Below, piece by piece: positions 1 through 8,166 of a stretch of DNA of 16,774 nt. Source of the DNA: Usnea hakonensis (lineage: Eukaryota; Ascomycota; Lecanoromycetes; Lecanorales; Parmeliaceae); NCBI GenBank assembly GCA_013423325.1, contig BLJB01000241.1, positions 1-16,774 on the forward strand, given 5' to 3'. Under the pieces are notes generated by a model, which had not been told where the DNA came from, searched no databases, and saw nothing but the letters and a program-made list of their open reading frames with translations. The position numbers and the translations under genes are program-made. Each line of letters opens with the position of its first letter. Position 1 is the first letter of the stretch.

Positions 1-100
1 TCCCTAGTTCCCCACCTATCGTGAATGGCGTCTCTTCATGTTGGTTGTTGTACTTCATCTTTCCGAGCTTCAAAAAGAGTGATTTCGAGATCTTATTAGT
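1..100. other. Little-mutated left flank
   Basis: This stretch keeps normal numbers of CA and TG dinucleotides, unlike almost everything to its right, so it appears to lie outside the RIP-affected block. In frame 1 an ATG at 25 opens a frame of 24 codons that ends at a TAG near 97, close to where the base composition changes. That could be the start of a host gene cut by the repeat block or chance; nothing in the short peptide is recognisable. Confidence 0.4.
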
Positions 101-404
101 CTAGAAATATCTCTATAATATAATACTACTATAGGGGAGCTTATACTATTAGGGGAGCTTATATAACTTATTATTTTTATATATTATTTCTATAAACTAT
201 TATAGCTATAATCTAGAGGAGTAATTTTATTAGCCCCTATATCTTAAATAATTAATTAGGTAATTAACCCGCGCCCGTAAAACCCTAATATTAGGTTTAA
301 TATTATATAGACTTATTATTTAATAAATAGCTATACTAAATATTTTTACTACTATAATTAAATAGGTTCCTAATATCTTAGGTTAGTACTCTAATTACTA
401 CTAA
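101..404. other. AT-rich RIP-affected DNA with a short tandem repeat
   Basis: No coding frame can be supported here. The 11-mer AGGGGAGCTTA occurs at 133-143 and again at 151-161 as an 18-bp tandem unit, and once more at 14,029-14,039 inside the copia element. With the homology just to the right, this suggests the stretch may be a decayed continuation of the same copia-type 3' region, but alignment between 162 and 404 is too weak to claim it. Confidence 0.35.
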
Positions 405-1116
405 TATTACTATTAGAGTAATCTACTACTTATTATAGATTAGCCTATTAGGCCTTATAGAATCTTATATAATATTCGAAATATTTATTATTTATATTTT
501 AAAGTATTTATATTACTTATATTTATATACCCCTATATATATTCTACGATCTTATTTTAGTTAAAATTTAATATATACTTGATATATTATAAAAAAAGAT
601 TTTAAATAACTATATTTTTATAAAATATAGAATTTAGATATTATACTACCTAATTTTTAATATTATATAGTTTAATATAATTATTTTTAGATCCTTTTTA
701 TTTATTTTAGTTACTCTATATTTATTAGAGAGGGGTATAGGAGTTTATCTTATATTTATATTATCTTATATTACCCTATATTCGCGTTAACTATATTTGG
801 ATTTTATATTTTATAAACTTCGAAATCTAGGATTTTTTAATTATTTCTAAAATACGCTAGAGGGGTATTATAAGATTTTTATTATAGTAACCCGGTATTT
901 ATTTTTTATCTTTATTACTCTATATAGAAATTTACTTTAGTTACCCGGTATTCGCTAGGGGGGTATAGGGAGTCTATAAAGTATACGCTTAAAGGGGAGT
1001 ATTAAAAGTAGAGTTATATAATAAAGTTACGTGATCTACTAGAATATAGTTAAGCTTTCCTTTATAGAGATCTATAGTTAATATAACTACTATGTGTCCT
1101 ACCCTATATTTTGACA
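405..1116 (+). mobile_element. 3' end of a diverged Ty1/copia-like element
   Basis: Positions 405-835 align by eye with 14,810-15,181, the untranslated region between the last coding relic and the 3' LTR of the complete copia element. Shared blocks include the GGCCTTATAG area near 450, the TTTTATAAAATATAGAATTT area near 615, and the TTCGCGTTAAC area near 780. A purine run at 991-999 (AAAGGGGAG) then leads into a 117-bp LTR-like unit that ends in TTTTGACA, as in the complete element. No pol or 5' LTR is present to the left, so this is a 5'-truncated copy of a related, older or more diverged family member. The purine-rich blocks with TACCCGGTATT are locally repeated at about 850-965. Confidence 0.6.
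1000..1116 (+). repeat. Diverged copia-type 3' LTR
   Basis: The unit follows a polypurine tract and starts TATTAAAA, as expected for a RIP-mutated TGTCAAAA or TGTTAAAA. It ends in ATTTTGACA, giving the same inverted ends as the LTRs at 8,167 and 15,247. Inside, AGTTACGTGA and a TTTCCTT block occur in the same order as in those LTRs. It is 117 bp against 139 bp, so it is a sister subfamily or a copy with deletions. Confidence 0.6.
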
Positions 1117-2573
1117 AAATTAATTATAAAGCTAAAAAGTCTTAAATAATATTATATAATTATTACGCGCGACGGATTTAATTATTAATATTAATAACCT
1201 TTATCTATTCTACTTTCCTATTTAAAATATTAATTTATCTACTTTACTATCTTAAATATTAATTAATTTTTTAGCTTTAATCTTCTAAATAATAGTTCTA
1301 ATTTTTAATTATATTTCTAAATAGTAGTTAAATAATCTATATTAAAAATAAAGGCCTTTATAGACCTTAATATTAAAGAACTTATTAAGAGATATTAGAA
1401 TATCGATAAAAAAGAATTTAAGTATTTTTATTTTAATAAGCTTATTACTAATATTCTTAAGTACCCCGATATATATCTATTAGATAGATTAGAATTATTA
1501 GATATTTAAATTATTATAATTATTTACTTTACCCTTTCTAGGGATAATAGAGATATTAAATAGCCTAAGATCTTTACTATTAAAGATAAATTAAAATTAA
1601 TATTTATATATAAAGGCTAGCCCGCGAAGATTTATAATTTAGAGATTTATACTTTTAAATATATTCTATTTAAAAAAAAGTATAATATATTTAGTTCTAA
1701 AAGAATAATATTAAATTTACTAGTAACCCGGCCTAGACTAGTTCTAAAAGATACTTAATCTATTTTTTATAGATTTATAGTAGAGATATAGTTAACTGAA
1801 TATAAACTATTAATTATAGACTCGCTAAAGATTAAAATTAAAGTAAAGATAATAAAGATAGTAATATTAAAAATGATATAAAGTACTAGATAAATCTAAT
1901 ATATAGAGAGTAAAATCGAAAATAAATTAAAAACTAATAAAAAAGATAACGAGTTAAATAACTAGTAAGATATTATAAAATATTAGAACTTTAAAGTTAA
2001 AAAGGTAAAAGAAAATATATATTAAAATCTTTAAAACTAATTAGTTACTCTAATTAAAATAGTTTCTATATTTTAGTTTAAAGTATATATATTAAAATAT
2101 AAAGATATAGTCTTTACTACTTTATCTAAAAAGAAATAAAAGGGAGAACTAAAATTAGTTAAATTATTAGAGTTAGTAAAAATATTATTTAAAATATCTA
2201 TTAAAAAGGCTTTATCTATTATTATAATTCTTATTAAAAAAGCCCTATTAGTTATCTTTATTAAATTAGTTAAAATATTAATAAAGCCTACTTTAATATT
2301 AAAAAAGAGACGCGGCTTTATAGATATATTAATAATACTAGATCTATTACTATTAGATCTATAAGCGAAACTTAGTATTATAAATACTAATATAAAGTCT
2401 TTAATAGAATAACTCTATATATTTTAAGATATAAATTTAGATCTCGTTCTAAAAAATAGTAAACTAAGTAATTCTAATTATAGCCTTTATTATTAATTTA
2501 ATAAATAGAAAACTAGAATAATATTTCTAATTAGATATAGACGTATATACTATACTAATAACTATTACTAATA
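1117..2573 (+). pseudogene. RIP-broken ORF of unknown function, first part
   Basis: In frame 1 (codons starting at 1,117) the reading frame is interrupted by stops in roughly 6 percent of codons over 1,378-2,573. Almost all are TAA or TAG, the density expected if only Gln and Trp codons were destroyed by RIP. This is much lower than in the other plus frames. The predicted product is hydrophilic and Lys/Glu-rich in its middle, with a long low-complexity region from about 1,860 to 2,330 that looks disordered and probably acidic before mutation. No domain was recognised. The frame is cut at 2,573 by insert X1. Coding sequence resumes at 3,661, but in a different phase, so the two parts are either separate ORFs or one gene with an indel or intron. 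The upstream end abuts the LTR at 1,116, so the true start may be lost. Confidence 0.45.
2560..2573 (+). repeat. Left target-site duplication of insert X1
   Basis: AACTATTACTAATA (14 bp) is identical to 3,647-3,660 and brackets the 1,073-bp insert. The length fits target-primed reverse transcription by a LINE-type machinery rather than LTR or DNA-transposon integration. Confidence 0.75.
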
Positions 2574-2577
2574 GCTA

Positions 2578-3513
2578 GCGACGAGATCTAGTTATACGTA
2601 CTATCGGCTACGAACCTACTACTATTATACGCGATATAAAGGTTACTATCGTTCTATTACGCGATATAAAAGTTATTATTATACGCGGTTTAGTAGAGCT
2701 AAGAGGTCTTATCTCGAAAGATATAATATATAGAGGATTAGATAAATAAGAAGAGAATAATAAATAATTATTAATAATATATTAATATTTATTAATAATA
2801 TTATTAAGTAGTAGCGAATTATATTTATAATATAAAGAAGTATTAAGCTTTTAAATAACTTTTCCTCTCCTTTTTACTACGCTAATTACGCGCGCGTATA
2901 ATTTCTATAATAAGCTACCCCCCTTAGAGCCTTCGCGATTTATTAAAAGAATTATTCTACGTATCCCGCCTTAAATAGTAATACTATAGATTAGATATAA
3001 TATATTATTATTATAAAATATTTAGCTACTTTAGATCTTTTTATTCTAATAGATAATAAATATTAAGACTCTTAATAGATATATAAATATAGAGATATAA
3101 TAAACCTCTATTTAATACTAATTAAGAGAGATAATAATTACGAGTTCTTATTAATCTAGTAATTATTTCTAATATATAAACCTCCCTCTTAAGACTTCGC
3201 TATATAATCTTAATTATAATATTAATATATTTATTACGTATAATAAATCTAGTCTATAATCTAATATCTAGTTAATAATTTAATTTATATTAAATTTTAC
3301 TCTATTAAAGTATTAGAAATTAATAGCCTTACTTAAATAAGTATATAAGATAGTTAACTTAGTCTAGATATTAAAGTATTAATACTAAGTTATAAATTAA
3401 CTAAAGCGTATAGCGAGAACCGGGATAAAAGAAATATATAGATATATAATAATATATTAAGACTCCTTAAAAGTATAATAGTAGAATAGAAAATAAATAT
3501 ATTATTTAATTAA
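2578..3513 (+). pseudogene. Relic ORF of insert X1
   Basis: Reading from 2,578 in frame 1, the first 45 codons are rich in Arg, Tyr and Ser (ATRSSYTYYRLRT and onward) and match in frame the start of X3 (ATRSSCTRCRLRT). The Tyr residues of X1 stand where X3 has Cys, Arg or His, which is what RIP would give. The same frame reaches TKAYSE at 3,400-3,417, matching TKAYSD in X3, and ends at a TAA (3,511-3,513) that aligns with the LINE ORF stop at 5,418. In between, stops are dense (about 13 percent of codons), so coding is less certain there. A basic N-terminal region suggests nucleic-acid binding, but that is inference; no known domain was recognised. Confidence 0.35.
2631..2690 (+). repeat. 30-bp in-frame tandem duplication in X1
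   Basis: GCGATATAAA occurs at 2,631-2,640 and 2,661-2,670, with similar sequence after each copy, giving a unit of exactly 30 bp (10 codons, TRYKGYYRSI then TRYKSYYYTR). The corresponding part of X3 (6,085-6,116) has only one unit. Confidence 0.55.
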
Positions 3514-3646
3514 AGTTTTTATCTAGGGGTTCGCCCTTAGATTTCTTCGATATCTAGCTCTACTAGTTTAGCGTTATAGTTACCCTTATTAACTTATATT
3601 AAGTAGCTAGTATAGGCGTATAAAACAATCAATTAATTAATTAATC
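3501..3646 (+). repeat. LINE-type 3' UTR and tail, copy in X1
   Basis: This stretch is the direct repeat of 5,408-5,542, with about 120 bp of near identity differing mostly by C/T and G/A. It starts just before the terminal stop codon and finishes in AAAACAATCAATTAATTAATTAAT, a short-repeat tail directly against the target duplication. Because each copy lies at the 3' end of its own insert and each insert has its own target duplication, the pair is not a pair of LTRs. Confidence 0.65.
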
Positions 3647-3660
3647 AACTATTACTAATA
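3647..3660 (+). repeat. Right target-site duplication of insert X1
   Basis: Identical 14-mer to 2,560-2,573, immediately after the ATTAA tail. Confidence 0.75.
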
Positions 3661-3662
3661 TA

Positions 3663-4532
3663 ATTATAATATATAAACTTTCTAAAGAAGATAATAATTA
3701 TTTACGCGTATTACTTACGAAGTCTATAAATACTATTAATAATAAGATATTTAATATATATTCTAGTCTATACTAGTAAGTTTATAAATTAGACTATAAT
3801 TTAAATAATAAAATAGAAGATTAACTCGCTATTATTATTATTAATTTTATAATTACTTCTACTAATCCTACCGCTACTACTACTAATTCTATATTCGATT
3901 CTACTATTATTATTACCAAGGGTATAGTTATTTCTATTATTAATAGTCTAGTAGATCTCTCTATATTAGGCGCTTTAGCGGAAAATATTACTACTATCTT
4001 AATAAAGGCTTCTAAAGAAAATAGGGAGCTCCCTATTAAATAGATAACTAATTTTAATAATTTTCTAATATTATAAAACGTAGTTACTACTAGTTTTAAT
4101 TAATTAAGAAATATAGCTAAAGATAAAATACTTTAAAAGATTTATATACTTATTATTAATAGATAAATCTACTTTTATATCTTACTTACTAGTATATCTT
4201 TATATTATTACTAATATATTTACTATTATACTACTAAATTATTTCTAATATATAAGGGCGTATATTCTTTTTTCGCTTATAGGTACTATTATAGATTATC
4301 TAGAGATCTAGATCTACTATAGCGGAGTCGGACTTTTAGATAATCGGCACTTATCCGGATTTACCCTAGTAGGGCTTAATACGTATACTTAATAATAAAT
4401 ATTAGTAGAGATAATATATCTTCTTTACTACCCATAATTGAACCTATATTACCTATAGAGGACTACGACTTTTTACCTAATAATTATTAATTATTCTATA
4501 AAATTTTGCAAAGGCACAATGGTATAATGTGA
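3663..4532 (+). pseudogene. RIP-broken ORF of unknown function, second part
   Basis: In frame 0 (codons from 3,663) only about 4 to 5 percent of codons are stops, and the product is hydrophilic. It has a Thr/Ser/Asn-rich stretch around 3,855-3,930 (TSTNPTATTTNS), then a segment that reads like a folded domain (SLVDLSILGALAENI at about 3,946-3,990; ASKENRE near 4,008). After that comes a region that would be His/Pro/Gln-rich before mutation. The frame meets a TGA at 4,530 inside a little-mutated island, so this stop may be original. GTATAATG at 4,522 and CTATCTAG ending at 4,573 would bound a 52-nt intron, an alternative reading. It may continue the ORF that ends at 2,573, although the phase differs by one base. 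No family was recognised; a structural (Gag-like) protein of a decayed element is one possibility. Confidence 0.4.
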
Positions 4533-4628
4533 ATCATAATGTAGTGAAGTAAATAAATGAAGAATCTATCTAGAAGAAAGTAAATATAAGTAAGTGAATA
4601 CTAAGATAATAGCTAGATAAGAGCTATT
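4503..4628. other. Little-mutated island between relics
   Basis: TTGCAAAGGCACAATGG and the following 50 bases keep many CA and TG dinucleotides in the middle of strongly mutated DNA. No gene or repeat was recognised. It lies between the end of the unknown ORF and the LINE insertion site. Confidence 0.4.
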
Positions 4629-4640
4629 ATAACGCTATAA
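4629..4640 (+). repeat. Left target-site duplication of the LINE
   Basis: ATAACGCTATAA is identical to 5,543-5,554. The two copies bracket a 902-bp segment that contains only the 3' part of a LINE. Confidence 0.75.
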
Positions 4641-5420
4641 TAGACTCTTAAAGCCCTTAAGGAAAAAAGCTGGGACCTAGTAGCTACCAGTACAAGAAGA
4701 AAGAAGAACTAGGTTAATCTATATAGGGACGTCGAGGAATATTAGAGTATTAACGTTATTAGACGGAAAATATAAGACTAGTTCTAAAAACGGAGATCTA
4801 AAAAATAGGAAAAATATTAATAAAGAATTCCTATTATAGTAAGAACCCCTACCTAGATAGAGAACTTATATAACGGTAGGTTTAACTATTATAAGATACT
4901 AAGGAAGGCTAAAAGCTCGATTACTATCTAAATAAAAAGTAGTAAAATCGGGCTTAATATATTTTTTAATAAAATAAGGGTTTTAGGTATTAACCCCGAC
5001 TATAGATATAGGTAGAGAAAATAGAATATTAAGTATATCCTCCTCTTCTATTCGAGATTATAGGAGAATAGACTACGGCTACTTATAAAAGCGGGTACTA
5101 GGGACTTTTAGATAATACTAACTATAACTAAAGGGATCCGAGTAGTAGTAAGATAAATAATTAACTTCGGCTAGTTAAATAGTTTCGAGTTAGCTAGCGA
5201 ATAACTCTAACGGTTAAGACTACCCCTCGGGGTAGAGGAGACTATTAAGCCTAAAAAGGGCGTACGAAGAAGCGACCGTACCCGCCTCTAGAGGCGGGGG
5301 CGATTAGAGATACAAAAGTTAGAAAATAGAAGAATTAGTATAAAGAAGTAGAGAGATACGCGGTAATATAATAGGGCTCCTAAGGAGTATAGTAGAAAGG
5401 AGAGCGTACTATTTAGTTAA
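4641..5420 (+). pseudogene. LINE ORF2 C-terminal fragment (CCHC region)
   Basis: Frame 0 reads through 4,641-5,420 with RIP-type stops at Gln/Trp positions. A conserved block at about 4,940-5,175 matches the C-terminal region of fungal LINE proteins: IGLNIFFNKIRV, then a cysteine-histidine motif at 5,001-5,051. In that motif the Cys, Cys, His and Cys codons are now all TAT (Tyr), spaced C-x-C-x8-H-x4-C. It continues with LRLLIKAGTRDF at 5,085-5,120 and TKGIRVVVR near 5,133-5,160, typical of the tail after the RNase H domain. A basic, Arg-rich end and a TAA at 5,418-5,420 follow. The reverse-transcriptase and endonuclease domains are missing because of 5' truncation. Confidence 0.65.
5281..5298. 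repeat. Perfect 18-bp palindrome
   Basis: CCCGCCTCTAGAGGCGGG is self-complementary over its full length. It lies inside the basic C-terminal part of the LINE ORF and may simply be coding sequence, though it would form a strong hairpin in the transcript. Confidence 0.6.
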
Positions 5421-5542
5421 AGTTTTTATCTAGAGATTCGCCCTTAGGTTTCTTTGACGCCTAGCTCTACTAGTTTAGCGTTATAGTCACCCTTATTAGC
5501 TTATATTAAGTAGCTAGTATAGGCGTATAAAACAATCAATTA
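5408..5542 (+). repeat. LINE 3' UTR and tail, LINE copy
   Basis: Direct repeat of 3,501-3,640. It contains the end of the LINE ORF (stop 5,418-5,420), a conserved ~120-bp UTR, and the tail AAAACAATCAATTAA next to the target duplication. Confidence 0.7.
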
Positions 5543-5554
5543 ATAACGCTATAA
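5543..5554 (+). repeat. Right target-site duplication of the LINE
   Basis: Identical to the 12-mer at 4,629-4,640, directly after the LINE tail. Confidence 0.75.
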
Positions 5555-6018
5555 ATTATTCGAGTTACTACTATAATAATATCCCTTAAATACGAAAATA
5601 CCTAAGTCCTATAGATATATATAGGTAGTAAAAGATATAATAATATAATAAAAGTTATAGTAATAGATTATAAGACCTATAAGATAACTTATAAGGCTCC
5701 TCTATTAGAAGTTTATTCTAACTCTATAATAGTACTAAAGATAGTAAATCCGTTCTATCTTTTACGTTAATAAAGCGGCTTATAAAAGACTTCAAAAATT
5801 AAGTAAAGATATATTAGTAGGCTATTAAAGCCTTCTATAGAAAGCCTAATAGATATATAGTAGTATTATAGTAATAGAATATAATAGTAATAGATAATTA
5901 AAGCCTTTTATAGCCTTATATAGTAATAGATAATAAGATACCTTAGAAAGCTCCTATAACGGCTACGGATAAAAACTATATATATTAAAAGAATACTTAC
6001 TAGGTTAATAAGACTTTT
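5555..6018. other. Unassigned RIP-affected segment
   Basis: This segment lies between the LINE and insert X3. The plus frame starting at 5,555 is fairly open to about 5,765 (KAPLLEV near 5,690) and then full of stops. One minus frame is also fairly open between about 5,600 and 5,840. Neither gave a recognisable protein. Since a minus-strand Gypsy pol ends just to the right (at about 7,293 once X3 is removed), part of this may be that element's 3' untranslated region or LTR, but no second LTR copy was found. Confidence 0.3.
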
Positions 6019-6031
6019 ATTATTATCTTTA
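6019..6031 (+). repeat. Left target-site duplication of insert X3
   Basis: ATTATTATCTTTA (13 bp) is identical to 7,280-7,292 and brackets the X3 insert. Confidence 0.75.
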
Positions 6032-6165
6032 GGCCGGCGACGAGATCCAGCTGTACGCGCTGCCGGCTACGAACCTGCTACCATCGTGTACGATATAAAG
6101 GTCGCCGTCGTACACGGTATATAATAGAGCCAAGTGATCTCAGGGTGCGACGCGTAAAGGAGATA
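6032..6165 (+). repeat. Shared 5' module of X1 and X3, X3 copy
   Basis: This module aligns with 2,574-2,740 in direct orientation. Shared blocks include GCGACGAGATC, CGGCTACGAACCT and CGATATAAAGGT. Almost all differences are C/T and G/A, with X1 carrying the mutated state. A 9-bp inverted repeat (6,085-6,093 and 6,108-6,116, loop 14) lies inside it; X1 has a 30-bp duplication at the same place. Confidence 0.65.
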
Positions 6166-7254
6166 GGATAGAAAATAGCAAGATAAAGCGATAGAGACAA
6201 GATACGTCCCTATTATAAATAAAGTATTTAATTAGAAATATAGCTATACTATTAGTAAAGTCGATATAATACTACTTAATTAGATACCGAACGCGTAGAA
6301 CCTTCCTATAATAATATATAGAGAGTACTAGGTAGCTTAGGTAGAAGGCGTATTAGCTAATAGGATTAGTTACCCTAGATACGTAGGGATAATAGCCTAG
6401 TCCCGGTACGACCGATAGGATACGAGATATCTACTTCCTTCTACGAGCCCGTTCGAAGCGTAGCTATTAGTAAAGATACAATTCTATCTCCATCTCTAGA
6501 TATATATACCTATCGATAACTCTACCTACTCGTAGAGCTAGCGCGATATATTTACCGCTAGGCGTTCTCCTCTATATACCTACGGGTAGCAATACTATAG
6601 AAGGAACCGGTATCCTATACCCAAAGTAAAAAGACCTTATAGGACCTCGCTTACCTAGTACAGAGTTTTTACGCGTGGAATACTAAGACTCTTAGCGCGT
6701 TATATAAATACGAAGGCCCGTGTTTCTTCGTACTAGTAGCTCTCCGAGAGTTAACTCGATAAGGACCGTAGAATTTAGTAGTAATCAATTAATCTAAACT
6801 TTATATCTATACCGTATTACTATTACCTACTCTAATAGGGTCTCTCCCTATTAGACTCGGTATAGGGCTAAGACGCCGGCCTTTTTTCCTCGGTAATAGG
6901 CGCTCACGGATTAGAATAAGCTGGGAATAAGGGCCAGTAACTAAACTCGTAGATAAATACTCTACGAGGAATATTAACTACCCTATAGGGATACGGGCGT
7001 TATTCGGCCTACCTATATTCTTACTAATAGTCAAGTTATTTTTTTTCTTAGAAAAGGATACTAAAGCGTATAGCGACCTAGCGTATATATACAATTCGTG
7101 GAAGTTGTCGAAGGTGGTATACAGAACTCGATATTTATAGGATACCATAATAGAAGAAACGTATGGAGGTTTTTACCCTGGCATAAGCAAAGGTTTCCTC
7201 TACAATATTACTATAGAGCTTCCCGTAATTATCTTTCACATAGTTAGATAGACA
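6037..7254 (+). pseudogene. Relic ORF of insert X3, ~405 codons
   Basis: One frame (codons from 6,037) runs across almost the whole insert, with about 6 to 7 percent stops, nearly all TAA or TAG. It starts in a Cys/Arg-rich region (ATRSSCTRCRLRT, then RYKGRRRTRY) and continues through a region with normal amino-acid mix (ISTSFYEPVRS near 6,430; KYEGPCFFVLVALRELT near 6,706). It contains TKAYSD at 7,060-7,077, shared in frame with X1, and ends at a TAG near 7,252. The basic start suggests RNA or DNA binding. I do not recognise the family; it could be an ORF1-type protein of a LINE or a protein particular to this retroposon group. Coding status rests on frame consistency and the shared peptides. 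Confidence 0.4.
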
Positions 7255-7263
7255 CGAGTATGA

Positions 7264-7278
7264 AATCCAATCCAATCC
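7264..7278 (+). repeat. (AATCC)3 tail of X3
   Basis: Three exact copies of AATCC finish the insert directly before the right target duplication. Short-repeat tails of this kind are used by some LINEs and SINEs instead of poly(A). Confidence 0.65.
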
Positions 7279-7279
7279 A

Positions 7280-7292
7280 ATTATTATCTTTA
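7280..7292 (+). repeat. Right target-site duplication of insert X3
   Basis: Identical to the 13-mer at 6,019-6,031. Confidence 0.75.
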
Positions 7293-8166
7293 TTATAATC
7301 TAAAGTATCTTTATCGATTATTTTTACTCTATCTAGTATAATCTTTAAAAGCCTTAACAAGTTTTATAATATTATTTAATTACACCTTAGTACGCTATTT
7401 ATTATATATAGGACCTTATCCTTTCTATCTTACTAAATACTTATTACTCTATTTTACTATAATATATTCGACTTTCTAAGACTTATATATATTAGTATCG
7501 CCTTCGATAAATATAGAGTTAGGCTATTTCGATAGAGGACGGTAATATAGATCTAGATCTAGAGATATAGGCTTTAGTATAGTAATATTAATAACTAGAT
7601 ATACGCGCTAATATACTAGTAAGTTAAACTTATAGGCGAGATTATCGATCTAATTTAGTATTTTAAAGGGTTTTATATATTACTATCCTAGCTTCCTAGT
7701 AATAGTAATATTACTAGATATATTATACCCTTTATAGAGTTTTAGAAATACGGATTATTTATCCTTAAAAATAAGTAGCTTATAATAATTATTATAGTAG
7801 TACTTAGAGCTTATACTTATAAAGGCTAATATATTAGTAGTACTAATCCGTATTATAGGAAGATTTAATTTAGATATAATAGTAAAAATAAGATCTAGAG
7901 GTTAATTTAGTTTAAAGCTATAGTTAGTCTTATTAGCTAATAAACTAATAGCTAAATTATTAGAGTTTAAAATAAACTAAATATATAATAAGACCTTTAG
8001 CTACTTTTTAGAGCTATCTAAAATAATTATAAAGTATTATAATATAATTTTTATAATTTAATTAATTCTCTTACTCTACCTATTAATCTAGAGGTAATAT
8101 ATAATAGAATATAGAAGCTTAATATAGAGTTTTTTAAATAATACGGTCTATAGTTTTAATAGAAAT
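7293..8166 (-). pseudogene. Ty3/Gypsy chromovirus integrase C-terminal half and chromodomain
   Basis: Read on the minus strand from 8,166 down, this continues the integrase core from 15,391. The third catalytic residue of the DDE set lies in the SERTNQ-type motif, where the Glu codon (8,070-8,072) now reads AAG (Lys). Next comes the region before the GPY/F module, then VFLKLYKGYNI at about 7,730-7,765 and KLG..YIKPFKIL at about 7,660-7,700. These are hallmarks of fungal Gypsy integrase C-termini. The final part is a chromodomain: FIEGDTNIYKS at about 7,478-7,510, and YLVR.KG.GPIYNK at about 7,398-7,439, where the missing residues are TAG or TAA in place of Trp/Tyr-type positions. The ORF ends at or just past 7,293, where X3 is inserted. 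A chromodomain normally directs integration to chromatin carrying specific histone marks. Heavily RIP-mutated and non-functional. Confidence 0.8.
8162..8166 (+). repeat. Left 5-bp target duplication of the copia element
   Basis: GAAAT directly before the 5' LTR is repeated at 15,386-15,390 after the 3' LTR. Removing the element and one copy restores a continuous reading frame of the Gypsy integrase on the minus strand. Confidence 0.85.

Larger units (their letters stand above)
2574..3646 (+). mobile_element. Retroposon insert X1 (LINE-type, probably non-autonomous)
   Basis: A 1,073-bp unit is bounded by 14-bp identical duplications. Its 5' part (2,574-about 2,740) is homologous to the 5' part of insert X3 (6,032-about 6,165). 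Its 3' part (about 3,430-3,640) is homologous to the 3' end of the LINE at 5,345-5,542, including the tail AAAACAATCAATTAA followed by an ATTAA-type repeat. The unit therefore has a defined start, a defined LINE-like 3' end and a duplicated target, but no reverse-transcriptase motif, which suggests mobilisation in trans by the LINE. It is strongly RIP-mutated. Confidence 0.65.
4641..5542 (+). mobile_element. 5'-truncated LINE (Tad1-like) insertion
   Basis: The 902-bp insert has a 12-bp target duplication, a coding relic that corresponds to the last ~260 codons of a fungal LINE reverse-transcriptase protein, a 122-bp 3' UTR, and the tail ACAATCAATTAA. Truncation at the 5' end is the usual outcome of target-primed reverse transcription. 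The 3' end is shared with insert X1. RIP is clear but weaker than in the surrounding ORF relics. Assignment to the Tad1 group rests on the look of the C-terminal domain only. Confidence 0.7.
6032..7279 (+). mobile_element. Retroposon insert X3 (LINE-type, unknown family)
   Basis: A 1,248-bp unit with a 13-bp target duplication starts GGCCGGCGACGAGATCC and ends in a short tandem tail, (AATCC)3 plus AA. The start is homologous to the start of insert X1, but the last ~200 bp and the tail are different. It is the least RIP-mutated large segment in the window, with many surviving CA, TG and CG, so it probably arrived latest or experienced fewer RIP cycles. No reverse-transcriptase motif was seen, so it is probably non-autonomous. 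Tail and duplication point to target-primed reverse transcription. Confidence 0.65.

Noticed and set aside
3501..5542. The ~135-bp direct repeat pair as LTRs of a 2-kb element
   Set aside because: Each copy lies at the 3' end of its own insert with its own, different target duplication and a short-repeat tail, and no TG/CA ends are present. LINE 3' ends explain the pair better.
6040..6090. tRNA-like B-box (GGTTCGTAGCC) on the minus strand of the X3 5' module
   Set aside because: It is in the wrong orientation relative to the insert, with no convincing A box or cloverleaf; the same bases are read in frame in X1 and X3.
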